From Phycisphaerae bacterium (GTDB taxonomy: Bacteria > Planctomycetota > Phycisphaerae > Tepidisphaerales > Tepidisphaeraceae), in NCBI GenBank assembly GCA_014380825.1, contig JACMJD010000500.1, positions 1 through 7,226 of the forward strand: DNA of 7,226 nucleotides, given 5' to 3'. The notes under the pieces were generated by a model. The model saw only the letters and a list, made by a program, of their open reading frames with translations. It made no database searches and was not told the DNA's origin. Made by a program: the position numbers and the translations under genes. This document shows, in pieces, positions 1-6,744 of the stretch; within the stretch, counting starts at the first letter, position 1; each line of letters opens with the position of its first letter.

Positions 1-152
1 AAGTGGTCGCGCTTCAAACGTTCCTCAAGCGCAATGGCGGCCGCGCGGTGATCGCCGGCCCCACAGCGATGGTGAAAACGGCGCTGGAGCGCATGCGTGT
101 CGTGACGGTCATTCCGATCTTCGACACGATGGAGCAGGCGCTGGCGAACTGA
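1..152 (+). CDS. STAS-domain protein, C-terminal fragment (anti-anti-sigma factor type)
   Basis: The gene enters from the left edge; the reading frame begins at base 3 and stops with TGA at 150-152, leaving 49 codons. The visible part runs from a helix ending in QTFLKRNGG, through a strand and turn (RAVIAGPTAMV), to a second helix and a closing segment (VIPIFDTMEQALA). This pattern, a hydrophobic strand, a G-P turn, then an 'xxFPIFDTxEEAL' ending, is typical of the last half of SpoIIAA-like STAS domains, which are usually about 110 residues and bind anti-sigma kinases or act in phosphorylation-controlled partner switching. The phosphorylatable serine would lie upstream and cannot be seen, so whether this is a functional antagonist is unknown. 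It is transcribed toward the T-tract hairpin at 296-342. The assignment rests on pattern memory of the family, not on a search. Confidence 0.7.
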   Translation, partial: VVALQTFLKRNGGRAVIAGPTAMVKTALERMRVVTVIPIFDTMEQALAN

Positions 153-295
153 TCGTTCGTTCCGCTGAAGCGCCTGCCTTCCGCTGCGCCGTTCGGAGAT
201 CTGGCGCGCAGCGCTCGAAAAGGGAAAATCAAGAAATCTGCCTTGGTGTTTGCGGTGAAAACAGAGCGAGTGGAGATTGCGCTGCGCGAGCGGCG

Positions 296-342
296 ATCGC
301 GGCGCGCAGCGCGCGCAGTATATGGGGGGCGCGATTTTTTTT
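296..342 (+). terminator. Rho-independent terminator downstream of the STAS gene
   Basis: A GC-rich inverted repeat abuts a run of eight T (335-342). The simplest hairpin is CGCGC (312-316) with GCGCG (329-333), only one base from the T run. A larger alternative pairs ATCGCG (296-301) with CGCGAT (330-335), enclosing a GCGCGC-AGC-GCGCGC hairpin (302-316). It lies about 145 bases after the STAS stop, so it implies a long 3' untranslated region or a separate short transcript ending here. Confidence 0.65.
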
Positions 343-594
343 GCTCCGCCGCGCCGTTCTTTGGCATCTCAACAGACCGGAACCAATTCGGCCCGGCGTG
401 AGGAATAGTACTTCGTGAAATTTCGCAGGCGAAGCCAAAAGCCAAACGCGACGTGTCCCGCGCAGGCATGGTCGCGGCCAGTACTTAGGTGATTCTTCAA
501 CAACTCGGCGAGGGCGAATGCGCTATCGAATTTGACAGAACGAAGCCAAGCAATTTCCCGCGGCATCTATTTCAATTTGATAAATGCGAAAACG

Positions 595-632
595 AACCCA
601 CCGCCATTCCGAAACCGTCCGATTGGTGGGTT
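595..632 (+). promoter_or_regulatory. Inverted repeat in the leader of the C45-type gene
   Basis: AACCCACC (595-602) and GGTGGGTT (625-632) form a perfect 8-bp stem with a 22-base loop, ending 18 bases before the Shine-Dalgarno of the gene starting at 663. There is no T run after it, so it is not a standard terminator. It could be an operator-like palindrome or an RNA stem in the 5' untranslated region; the sequence does not decide between these. Confidence 0.35.
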
Positions 633-650
633 TCAGTCGATTTCTGTTCT

Positions 651-654
651 AGGA
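651..654 (+). promoter_or_regulatory. Shine-Dalgarno that fixes the start at 663
   Basis: AGGA lies 8 bases before the ATG at 663. The alternative ATG at 654 overlaps this motif, so it would have no usable ribosome site. An in-frame GTG at 489 has no such motif and would bury the signal peptide inside the protein. Confidence 0.6.
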
Positions 655-662
655 TGTTGCGA

Positions 663-1853
663 ATGCTTTCTCGCATTGTGCTTCGATTCGTAGGTGCCGC
701 GTGCTTGTTGTCGGTGCTTTCCGCGCCGGGATGCAGTGTCGCCACCCCGTTTCCCGTTGCATCGCAGAATCGCGCTGCGGTGGTGGTGCCCAAGCCGACG
801 CCGGATGCGCCGTTGCCGGTGCCGGTGGTCACGCTCGTTGGCGATCCGACGAAAATCGGGGCGACGCATGGGCGCGAGCTGCACGAGCAGATCAAGACGC
901 TGGAAGAGAAGTATCTGAACCGACGGCTGGGCGACCAGACGCACAAGATGATCGCTTACACGGCGGCGTCGATGTTCGCGACGAAAATCCCGCCGGCGTA
1001 CATGCAGGAGATTTCGGCGCTGGCGGAATCCAGCGGGCTGGAGCAGCGGACGGTTTTGCTGGCGCAGTGTTTTCTGGATCTGACGAATTCGATCGCGTGC
1101 GCGACGATCGCGCTGCCGGCGTCGGCGTCGCCGGACGGTGTGGCGAGGATGGGGCGAAACCTCGACTTCCCGTCGATGAACATCGCCGACAAGCTTTCGG
1201 TGGTGTTTGTTTATCATCCCGGCCCGGAGTATCAGGGCGCGTATGAGTTCGTCGCGATTGGCTGGCCGGGGATCATCGGCGTGCTCAGCGGAATGAACGA
1301 GCACGGGTTGACGCTGGCGAACATGGAAGTAAATCGCGCCCCGCGTTTTCCGTCGGCCATGCCGTATCCACTGCTGTATCGGACGATCCTGGAGAAGTGC
1401 CGCACGGTTGATGAAGCGATCGCGCTGCTGGAAAGTACGCCGCGGCAAAGCGCGAACAACCTGACGCTGATGGACGCCGCCGGCAATCGCGCGGTGGCCG
1501 AGATCAAACCGGAATCGATCGCCGTGCGTCGCGGCGTCGAAGGAGAACCGCTGCTGAGCACGAATCATCAGCGCGACCAGGACACCGACAGCACCGGCCG
1601 GTGCTGGCGATATGATTCGCTGCGGGCCGCGTCGACGGAGTCATTCGGAAATATCGACGTGCAGAAAATCGAATCGATGCTGGCGGCGGCACAGCAGAAA
1701 AACTTCACGATTCAGTCGATGGTGTTCGAACCCAGCCGGCGAGTGATGTACCTGGCGTTCGGCAACAACGCGGCATCGACGAAGTTCTACCGCTTCGATC
1801 TGAATCAGCACTTCACGAATCCGATAAGCGTACCGGTCGCGAGTGCGGAGTGA
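663..1853 (+). CDS. Lipoprotein C45 / acyl-CoA:6-APA acyltransferase-like Ntn hydrolase
   Basis: Predicted protein of 396 residues. Residues 1-24 form a lipoprotein-type signal: a short basic start (MLSRIVLR), a hydrophobic core, and APGC with Cys24 as the likely lipidated residue; a Pro-rich linker (about 30-55) follows. From about residue 56 the chain matches the peptidase C45 family (isopenicillin-N acyltransferase-like linear amide hydrolases). Landmarks are an early GxxHGREL (66-73), candidate nucleophile Cys146 in SIACATIALP, GRNLDFP (164-170), GMNEHGLTLAN (210-220) and NHQ (301-303). Family members are N-terminal-nucleophile enzymes that self-cleave before the Cys and then hydrolyse or transfer acyl groups on amides. 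The lipobox implies anchoring outside the cytoplasm. The residue before Cys146 is Ala, where the fungal enzyme has Gly. The substrate cannot be read from the sequence. The gene is probably monocistronic, converging on the AsmA-like gene with 43 bases between stops. Confidence 0.82.
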   Translation: MLSRIVLRFVGAACLLSVLSAPGCSVATPFPVASQNRAAVVVPKPTPDAPLPVPVVTLVGDPTKIGATHGRELHEQIKTLEEKYLNRRLGDQTHKMIAYTAASMFATKIPPAYMQEISALAESSGLEQRTVLLAQCFLDLTNSIACATIALPASASPDGVARMGRNLDFPSMNIADKLSVVFVYHPGPEYQGAYEFVAIGWPGIIGVLSGMNEHGLTLANMEVNRAPRFPSAMPYPLLYRTILEKCRTVDEAIALLESTPRQSANNLTLMDAAGNRAVAEIKPESIAVRRGVEGEPLLSTNHQRDQDTDSTGRCWRYDSLRAASTESFGNIDVQKIESMLAAAQQKNFTIQSMVFEPSRRVMYLAFGNNAASTKFYRFDLNQHFTNPISVPVASAE

Positions 1854-1869
1854 ACATGGATCGAGACCG

Positions 1870-1899
1870 TGACGTATCCGCGCAGGACCGGGAACGTCA
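1870..1899. terminator. Weak hairpin between convergent genes
   Basis: TGACGT (1870-1875) pairs with ACGTCA (1894-1899), with an inner CCG/CGG step and an 8-base loop. It sits in the 43-base gap between the two convergent stop codons and overlaps the stop of the minus-strand gene. No T run follows on either strand, so bidirectional termination is only a possibility. Confidence 0.25.
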
Positions 1900-4428
1900 T
1901 CCACCGCTATTTGATTCTTCCGGTTTCGGTTCGTCAGTATCTTTGCCGGCGATCGCGTCGATCAGACGGTCGGCACCCGTGCCGCGCATCATCATTCCGA
2001 ACAGACTCGCGGCGCTGTTGGTAAGGATCGGCGCGGGGACGGCGGACAGCTTCGGTTCGCCGGCGTGCCCGGTGACGCGGAACTCGTAGAGGAGTTGGCT
2101 GGTCGCGGAGTTGATCATCTTCTGTAATCCGCCGGCAATGTCGCCGGCGAGATCGCTGACCAGTGGAATGTTGGTGCGCCGGATCTTGCGTCGCCAATCG
2201 CCGAGCGGCGCGACGACGAGGGTAAGGTCCATTTTCTTCTCGCCCGTCAGTTCAATCGTGCCGCTTCCTTGAACGCCCAGCGCAGGGGAATTGATGGCCA
2301 CCTTGCTCAGCTCGAGCTTTCCGTCCTTGATCTCGAACGCCATCGCAGCTTCGCCGGCAGTGATGGCGTTGCGTGCGAATCTGATCTCGTTCACGATCCC
2401 GTCAAGCACCGGGAGCGACCAGAAGTTTCCTTCTTTCACGGACACGCGGCCGCGTGCCACGAGCGATTGCAATGGATCGCCTTCGCCCTTCCTCGGAATC
2501 TGCCCGACGACGCGCACCTTCGCCACCGCTCGGCCGGTGAGCTTGGGTGAGCCGTCGGGTTTTAGAAGTCCGAACGCGGTGGATACCAGCGACAGATCGG
2601 CGTCCTGCGTGCGCAGCTCGCCGTCGTAATTCATCGGCGAGCGCGGAACCATGTTGCCCCGCAGCGCGATTTTTCCGCCAAATGCTTCGCCATGAATGTA
2701 CTTCGCTTCGATGAGCCGGGGAGCGACCGAGATCTCGCCCTGAATGTTCGTCACCGGCATGCGCTGGTTCAGCAACGCGACGCGGGCGCCCTGCGGAATG
2801 ATTTGCAGTGAGTAATCCGGCTCCAGCCGATTGCCCCTTTTGTAAAGTGCGGCCGCGCCTTGAATGTCGATCTTGCCGGTGGGACACAGTTGCTCCATCG
2901 CGACGTCCAGCGGCGCTGGGTATTGTGCCGCCGGCGTTCCAAATTCCGCGCTCGCCAGAATGTTCAGAACCTCGATCCGCGTCGGAAGATCACCAAGCGT
3001 GATGAGGGCTTGGTTGATCGCCAGCCGGTCGTTGCCGTACAGCGCGGTGATGTTCTGCAGCGTCGCGCGATCGCCGGCCAGGCGGATGGTTCCGGTAATC
3101 GCCTCCAGCGGCTCGCGGAATTTCGGTGGAAGGATGGAGAGCCGATCGATCTTGGCGAGCAGTTCGGCGCGCTCGATACGCTTGGCGCCGGGCGCGAACG
3201 AGCCTGTCGCGCCGCCATCGAAATCGATGCGGCCGCGCTCGACGTAGCGCAGGACGAACTTGCGCTCGCTGCCGTGCTCGGCAGCGCTGACCTGGCCGGA
3301 GAGTCCGTCGACCCGCCACGTTTTCTGGTCCAGGTCGACCGTGCCGGTTGCGCCTTGAAGTCCGAGAAGTGCACCCATGCCGCGCGCGGACACATCGGAT
3401 AGGCGAAAATCGATCTGCTTGGAATCGCTTCCCGCGCGGCGCTCCGCGTGGAACTTGGCGCTCAGTTCATCCAGCGCCCACGCCTGACCGGTCGGTTGGG
3501 CGCGGACGCGATCGAGGATCACGTTGACTGCGAAACCGCCCTGCCTGGGCTCGCGCATCGGCACTTGTCCGCTAGCTTCGAAGCGCACCGATCCTTCGAT
3601 GCCAAGCCGTTGCAGGATCCGCTGCAACTGGGCCGGCATCGGGCTGGAGGTGGCATCGTTCCGAACGTCGGCGGCCACCGCGAGCCGCTCGATGTCGACG
3701 ATCAACGTGTCGACATCCACGGCGCCGTTAAGCTCGATGTTGGCGACGGGTTTGCTGGCCGCTGTGAAGCTGAAGCGATATCGCGAGCCGCTCTGCGGGC
3801 TCAGCTGCATCTTCGCGTCGATGTCTCGCCATTCCATTGGCTTGGCGTCGGGGTGCTTGCGATCTTCGAAGATGACCGCCGCGCCGCGCAGCGTGAACTC
3901 GCGAAGCTGAAGGAGGTCCGACAGCTTGATCCGCTCCTTCGGCCGCGGCGAATCGGACGCACGCTTGGTCAGATGCGAGCCGACGACGGTCCCGTCCTCG
4001 CGGCGGACCAGGTGCACGACCGGGTCAACCACCGTGAAGCTCTTGATCACGATCGGCCCGCTGCCGATCGGGAGTTTAGCGAGCGAGATATCCAGCGCTT
4101 TCACCGTGAGCAATTGCACGCCATCGTGCGATTCATCGGTGACGAACTTCGCATCGCGCACGGACACGCCATAGGGGAAACGGTATGAGAGCGAACCGAC
4201 CTCAAGGCGCGCATGCAGATGGTTGGAAACCATCGCTTCCAGTTTCCGCTGCACCACCGGTGCGAGCGCTGCGGGGAGGATCACGACGAGCGCCGCGATC
4301 AAGGCGAGCGCGACGACGCCGATGATCGCCCGGCGGCGCCGGCGATGAGGTCGGGGGATGACGGAGTCGGCACTGCGCGAGGGTGCGCTGTCACCGCCGT
4401 CGGATCTGGTGATTGGAAAGTCGGCCAT
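1897..4428 (-). CDS. AsmA-like / DUF748-type inner-membrane protein
   Basis: Predicted protein of 843 residues. A polar, Arg-rich N-terminus (PRPHRRRRR, about 26-33) precedes one transmembrane helix (about 34-56), and the rest should lie in the periplasm. Directly after the helix comes the typical AsmA opening, in which a helix (about 57-72) leads into strands of the type 'LEVGSLSYRFPYGVSVRDA'. A long beta-rich body follows, then an AsmA-like C-terminal region (about 600-800) with 'GRVSVKEGNFW', 'GSGTIEL' (about 721-727) and a closing strand around 785-795; the last 14 residues are acidic and low-complexity. AsmA-family proteins are bridge-like or chaperone-like factors tied to outer-membrane lipid and protein homeostasis; the specific role here is unknown. 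The ATG at 4428 is preceded by GAGG at 9 bases. An upstream in-frame ATG at 4578 is rejected because it would place the porin terminator inside the coding region. Confidence 0.78.
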   Translation of the reverse strand: MADFPITRSDGGDSAPSRSADSVIPRPHRRRRRAIIGVVALALIAALVVILPAALAPVVQRKLEAMVSNHLHARLEVGSLSYRFPYGVSVRDAKFVTDESHDGVQLLTVKALDISLAKLPIGSGPIVIKSFTVVDPVVHLVRREDGTVVGSHLTKRASDSPRPKERIKLSDLLQLREFTLRGAAVIFEDRKHPDAKPMEWRDIDAKMQLSPQSGSRYRFSFTAASKPVANIELNGAVDVDTLIVDIERLAVAADVRNDATSSPMPAQLQRILQRLGIEGSVRFEASGQVPMREPRQGGFAVNVILDRVRAQPTGQAWALDELSAKFHAERRAGSDSKQIDFRLSDVSARGMGALLGLQGATGTVDLDQKTWRVDGLSGQVSAAEHGSERKFVLRYVERGRIDFDGGATGSFAPGAKRIERAELLAKIDRLSILPPKFREPLEAITGTIRLAGDRATLQNITALYGNDRLAINQALITLGDLPTRIEVLNILASAEFGTPAAQYPAPLDVAMEQLCPTGKIDIQGAAALYKRGNRLEPDYSLQIIPQGARVALLNQRMPVTNIQGEISVAPRLIEAKYIHGEAFGGKIALRGNMVPRSPMNYDGELRTQDADLSLVSTAFGLLKPDGSPKLTGRAVAKVRVVGQIPRKGEGDPLQSLVARGRVSVKEGNFWSLPVLDGIVNEIRFARNAITAGEAAMAFEIKDGKLELSKVAINSPALGVQGSGTIELTGEKKMDLTLVVAPLGDWRRKIRRTNIPLVSDLAGDIAGGLQKMINSATSQLLYEFRVTGHAGEPKLSAVPAPILTNSAASLFGMMMRGTGADRLIDAIAGKDTDEPKPEESNSGG

Positions 4429-4516
4429 CTCGCGTTGCCTCAATATAGGGATGCGCTGGCCGGTTGCAGGTTGGCGGCGCGCGGGAAAATATTGTGCGAC
4501 GGCGATGGAGTGGAGC

Positions 4517-4559
4517 AAAAACGACACCGCGGGCCGAAATTGGGTTTCGGCCCGCGGTG
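4517..4559 (-). terminator. Strong intrinsic terminator of the porin gene
   Basis: A perfect 15-bp stem pairs 4525-4539 with 4545-4559 around a 5-base loop (TTGGG). Read on the minus strand it is followed, after three bases, by five T (complement of 4517-4521). It sits about 100 bases after the porin stop and about 90 bases before the AsmA-like start, so it separates the two transcription units. Confidence 0.85.
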
Positions 4560-4585
4560 CCTTGGATTTTCTTGTCATCCCGAGA

Positions 4586-4613
4586 GCCGCCGCCGGTTTG
4601 ACCCGGCGGCGGC
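4586..4613. repeat. Second GC-rich hairpin after the porin gene
   Basis: GCCGCCGCCGG (4586-4596) and its perfect complement (4603-4613) form an 11-bp stem with a 6-base loop. No T run follows on either strand. It lies between the porin stop and the true terminator, so it may be a 3'-end stabiliser of the porin mRNA or a REP-like element. Only one copy is present in this window. Confidence 0.5.
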
Positions 4614-4656
4614 CGCGGAAATGGTTATGTAAGACCGTTCAAGCTTGCTGCGCTGC

Positions 4657-6042
4657 TCACAGCATGAGCTGGAACTGGGTACGGACTACGAACTCGGTGT
4701 CGTCGCTGTTCAGGATGCCCAGGTTCGACGCACCGGTCGGTGCACCATTGGGCAGCCACGAGACGTCGAGCGTCCACTTGGCGTTCTGTCCCTTGAAGTA
4801 ATGGTTCAAACCAATGGTAACTTCCTGAAAGTTATCTTGCGTTTGACCGGTCGAGCCGACCGCAATGTCGGAATCCAGGCTCGTCATGTCATAGCGACCG
4901 AAGATTTCCCAGTCGCTGTTCAGCATCCAGCCCGCCTGGACCAGGATGCCCCAGTTGTAGTTATCATCGTCGCCGTCGGTGACGCCGGTGATCCCGGTGC
5001 CACTGCCGTTCTGGAGGTACTGGCCGACGTACGCCCCGTACACACCCAAGCGTCCGTCCATGCCTTCCCATTGCACATCAACGGTGTGCAGGACGTTGTC
5101 GGTATTGCCCGCCTGCGTGAAGTCAGCACCCGCGCCGATGACGAGCACGTCTTCCTTGGTGCCCATCGCTGTGAAGCCTCGGGTGTCGTCGACGTTGCCG
5201 AAGACCGCGAACTCGAAACGACCGGCAATGCCGAAGTTTGCCGGGCCGTTCGGAAAGTCACGGAAGCTGGTGTTGCCCGTATTGATACCATCAGTCAGAC
5301 CGACTTCAAGGTTCATCCGTGGATCTGGCATCCAGATGAAGGTCACGCCTTGCGTGTAGCTTTCATCCGCACCGGTGATGATTGTGTTGAGCAGCGAGCG
5401 ATCCGCCGCCAACTGACTGTCGGAATTCACGAGCTGTTCTTTGAACACCGGATCGATAAACTGGCCGGCGCGCACGCCCATCTGATCGGCGAACATATAG
5501 CGCGCCCACGCTTGCTCGAGGTTGAGCGCGCCCGACCCGCCGCCGTCGCTGTCACCGCTGTTCCAGCGGAAATAGTACGACAGGTCCTTGGAGTAGATGG
5601 TGCCGTCGAAGCCGAGCTTGACGCGCGGCAGCGAGAAACCCCACTCCGTGTTGTCGTCTTCGCCGCCCGTGTCGATGTTCGACGTGCTGCGGAACTGCAC
5701 CTGCAAATACGGCATGATGCTGCTGTTTCCGTCAGCACTCATGATCGCGAAGCGACCGTTGTTCCAGCCGGCAGTAAATCCTTCAACCTGCATGAGCTGG
5801 CTTCGCTTGTCGGCATCCTCAAGCACGCGGGCGACGGTGTCGTCCACGGCCTTGGAACTCATCGTCGGCTGCTGACCTTGCAACTGTTGAACCTGCGCCT
5901 TCAGTGCATCGATCTGCTTCTGCATGGCTTCAGCCGTCGTCGGCTGTGTGTCGGCAGCAAAGGCCGAGGCGGCGCTGAGACCCATTGTCCCAGCAAGGGC
6001 GCCTGCCACCACCGCGGGGATGGTCAAATACCTCTTGGTCAT
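4657..6042 (-). CDS. Outer-membrane porin, phosphate-selective O/P family
   Basis: Predicted protein of 461 residues. It has a Sec signal peptide (MTKRYL start, hydrophobic core about 7-25, AFA cleavage site at about 27-29). Next is a short coiled coil (about 37-58, KQIDALKAQVQQLQ), as seen in porins that trimerise or contact the cell wall. From about residue 85 to the end it is an alternating, aromatic and Gly/Asp-rich beta barrel. Landmarks are MPYLQVQFR (110-118) and FSLPRVKLGFDGTIY (136-150), characteristic of the OprO/OprP-like porin family. Asp/Gly-rich stretches probably mark loops. The barrel should form a diffusion channel in the outer membrane; a phosphate preference is a family name, not shown here. 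The last residue is Leu, not the usual aromatic. A near-ideal Shine-Dalgarno fixes the start at 6042; upstream in-frame codons to 6441 are not protein-like. Confidence 0.85.
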   Translation of the reverse strand: MTKRYLTIPAVVAGALAGTMGLSAASAFAADTQPTTAEAMQKQIDALKAQVQQLQGQQPTMSSKAVDDTVARVLEDADKRSQLMQVEGFTAGWNNGRFAIMSADGNSSIMPYLQVQFRSTSNIDTGGEDDNTEWGFSLPRVKLGFDGTIYSKDLSYYFRWNSGDSDGGGSGALNLEQAWARYMFADQMGVRAGQFIDPVFKEQLVNSDSQLAADRSLLNTIITGADESYTQGVTFIWMPDPRMNLEVGLTDGINTGNTSFRDFPNGPANFGIAGRFEFAVFGNVDDTRGFTAMGTKEDVLVIGAGADFTQAGNTDNVLHTVDVQWEGMDGRLGVYGAYVGQYLQNGSGTGITGVTDGDDDNYNWGILVQAGWMLNSDWEIFGRYDMTSLDSDIAVGSTGQTQDNFQEVTIGLNHYFKGQNAKWTLDVSWLPNGAPTGASNLGILNSDDTEFVVRTQFQLML

Positions 6043-6048
6043 TTGAAT

Positions 6049-6058
6049 CTCCTTTCCT
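6049..6058 (-). promoter_or_regulatory. Ribosome binding site of the porin gene
   Basis: On the minus strand AGGAAAGGAG ends 6 bases before the ATG at 6042. This is the best Shine-Dalgarno in the window and fits a highly translated outer-membrane protein. Confidence 0.8.
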
Positions 6059-6167
6059 GGGTGGCATCGCGGCAAAGCGAAGACCCACTCACCATGACTT
6101 GCGGCCGACCAGAGCCTGCAAGTCCGAGCGCGGTTGGCGTTGCACCGAAGGTGCGACAGCCTCCGCG
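6058..6167 (-). promoter_or_regulatory. Three consecutive stem-loops in the porin 5' leader
   Basis: Read on the minus strand there are three hairpins just before the ribosome site. The first (6167-6129) has an outer CGCGG/CCGCG stem, an inner GGC/GCC step and a GCACC/GGTGC tip with a 3-base loop. The second (6124-6096) is a 7-bp GACTTGC/GCAAGTC stem, with a further GGC/GCC step inside. The third (6087-6058) pairs ACCCA with TGGGT (plus-strand reading) and has an inner TCGC/GCGA stem; it touches the Shine-Dalgarno. Gaps between hairpins are only 4 and 8 bases. The spacing suggests a folded leader RNA; I recognise no named family. Confidence 0.45.
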
Positions 6168-6201
6168 AAAAACCGCGCGCGCCATAAGTTTGGCCGCGCG
6201 G
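6168..6201 (-). terminator. Terminator or attenuator hairpin upstream of the porin gene
   Basis: CCGCGCG (6173-6179) pairs with CGCGCGG (6195-6201), continued by GCC/GGC (6181-6183 with 6192-6194) across one bulged base (6180), around an 8-base loop. On the minus strand it is followed immediately by five T (6172-6168). It lies 125 bases before the porin start in the same direction. It either ends an upstream minus-strand transcript or acts as a conditional attenuator in the porin leader. If it is a simple terminator, the porin promoter must lie in the short stretch after it. Confidence 0.6.
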
Positions 6202-6203
6202 CG

Positions 6204-6343
6204 CCGAGATCGCTCGAGATCTCAGCCCCCACGATTCGCTACCGCCGGAACGCCCGGCTGCGCGACACGAAACCGAAACGGCAACAGCCAGATAAAACTT
6301 CCATCTGGCGACATCAGTTCGCGAGGCACACACTCGGATGTGC
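6204..6343 (-). promoter_or_regulatory. Hairpin series upstream of the porin attenuator (possible sensor region)
   Basis: On the minus strand, in transcript order, there are four stems. A 5-bp stem (6343-6326, GCACA/TGTGC) comes first, then a 7-bp stem (6309-6287, GCCAGAT/ATCTGGC, 9-base loop). A 5-bp stem (6258-6244, GCCGG/CCGGC) follows, then an 8-bp stem with one G-U pair (6225-6204, core GAGATC/GATCTC). The last ends only 3 bases before the terminator-like hairpin. This is the order expected for a sensing domain followed by an expression platform. It matches no riboswitch consensus I know, and similar short stems also occur by chance in GC-rich DNA. Confidence 0.3.
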
Positions 6344-6350
6344 GGGCGTG

Positions 6351-6356
6351 AATATA
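6351..6356 (-). promoter_or_regulatory. Candidate -10 box for the porin leader
   Basis: TATATT on the minus strand would place a transcription start near 6344, just at the first leader hairpin. No convincing -35 is seen: the best hexamer, TTGTGC at 6382-6377, is 20 bases away. This is a suggestion only. Confidence 0.2.
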
Positions 6357-6544
6357 GAGCACACCCGGCATCGAATGCACAAAACCCTCGCGTTCGCGCC
6401 GTCGAGTCCGACGTCCGTCCGACCGGCTGTCCGCCGCGCAAAAGCTGCGCTGCTGATCAACCGACGCCGGCGGTGCTGTCCGCGATCATCTTTGCCGGGG
6501 TTGGACATCCCGGCAGGACGCTCGCGACTCATTTTCTCCACGCC

Positions 6545-6562
6545 CCAGCTTTGGCAAGCTGG
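6545..6562. repeat. Short palindrome with tetraloop
   Basis: CCAGCTT (6545-6551) and AAGCTGG (6556-6562) form a perfect 7-bp stem around TGGC. No T run follows, and the function is unknown. Confidence 0.35.
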
Positions 6563-6641
6563 CGGGATCGCGATGCCGGGAGTGTTTCATCCCGCTCACC
6601 GCAGCCGCCGGCGCGCCGAGCCTCGACGTTGAACGACGCTT

Positions 6642-6668
6642 GTTCCGTTCCACTAACAGCAACGGAAC
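6642..6668. repeat. 8-bp inverted repeat in the spacer
   Basis: GTTCCGTT (6642-6649) and AACGGAAC (6661-6668) are perfect complements separated by 11 bases. The spacing suits either an RNA hairpin or a dimeric protein-binding site. The function is unknown. Confidence 0.35.
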
Positions 6669-6744
6669 CAGCAACCATGTCTCGCCCGGCCGCTTCGTTC
6701 GCTCGGCCCGCAGGCGTTGCGCTCGAAGTTCCGTGCGATGCCGT

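Larger units (their letters stand above)
153..662. other. Non-coding spacer between STAS gene and C45-type hydrolase
   Basis: About 510 bases with no convincing protein gene. The left part (153-295) is a long 3' untranslated stretch of the STAS gene that leads to a terminator-like hairpin with eight T. The middle (343-530) shows nothing I can name. The right part contains a perfect TTGACA hexamer at 532-537 without a well-spaced -10 partner, an AT-rich patch (566-585), an 8-bp inverted repeat (595-632) and the Shine-Dalgarno for the next gene. Open frames in both directions here are short, lack ribosome sites and have no protein-like composition. Confidence 0.6.

Noticed and set aside
532..537. 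Perfect TTGACA hexamer as a -35 box for the C45-type gene
   Set aside because: No acceptable -10 lies 16-18 bases downstream. A single hexamer match is not enough to call a promoter.
489..662. Upstream GTG extension of the C45-type gene
   Set aside because: The added 58 residues are not protein-like, would bury the lipoprotein signal and have no ribosome site. AGGA at 651-654 serves the ATG at 663.
4442..4447. TATATT on the minus strand as a -10 box for the AsmA-like gene
   Set aside because: It abuts the GAGG ribosome site. A start 6-7 bases downstream would remove that site from the mRNA, and the -35 region matches poorly.
4429..4578. Upstream ATG extension of the AsmA-like gene to 4578
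   Set aside because: This stretch contains the 15-bp porin terminator hairpin and lacks coding character. GAGG before the ATG at 4428 and the usual short cytoplasmic tail before the membrane helix favour the shorter form.
4645..6351. 568-codon open frame on the plus strand opposite the porin gene
   Set aside because: It is the mirror of the porin coding frame. Its product has no domain, no ribosome site and biased composition, while the minus-strand frame has a signal peptide, a barrel pattern and an ideal Shine-Dalgarno.
6043..6441. N-terminal extension of the porin frame to 6441
   Set aside because: It would place the terminator-like hairpin and leader stems within coding sequence and put the signal peptide inside the protein.
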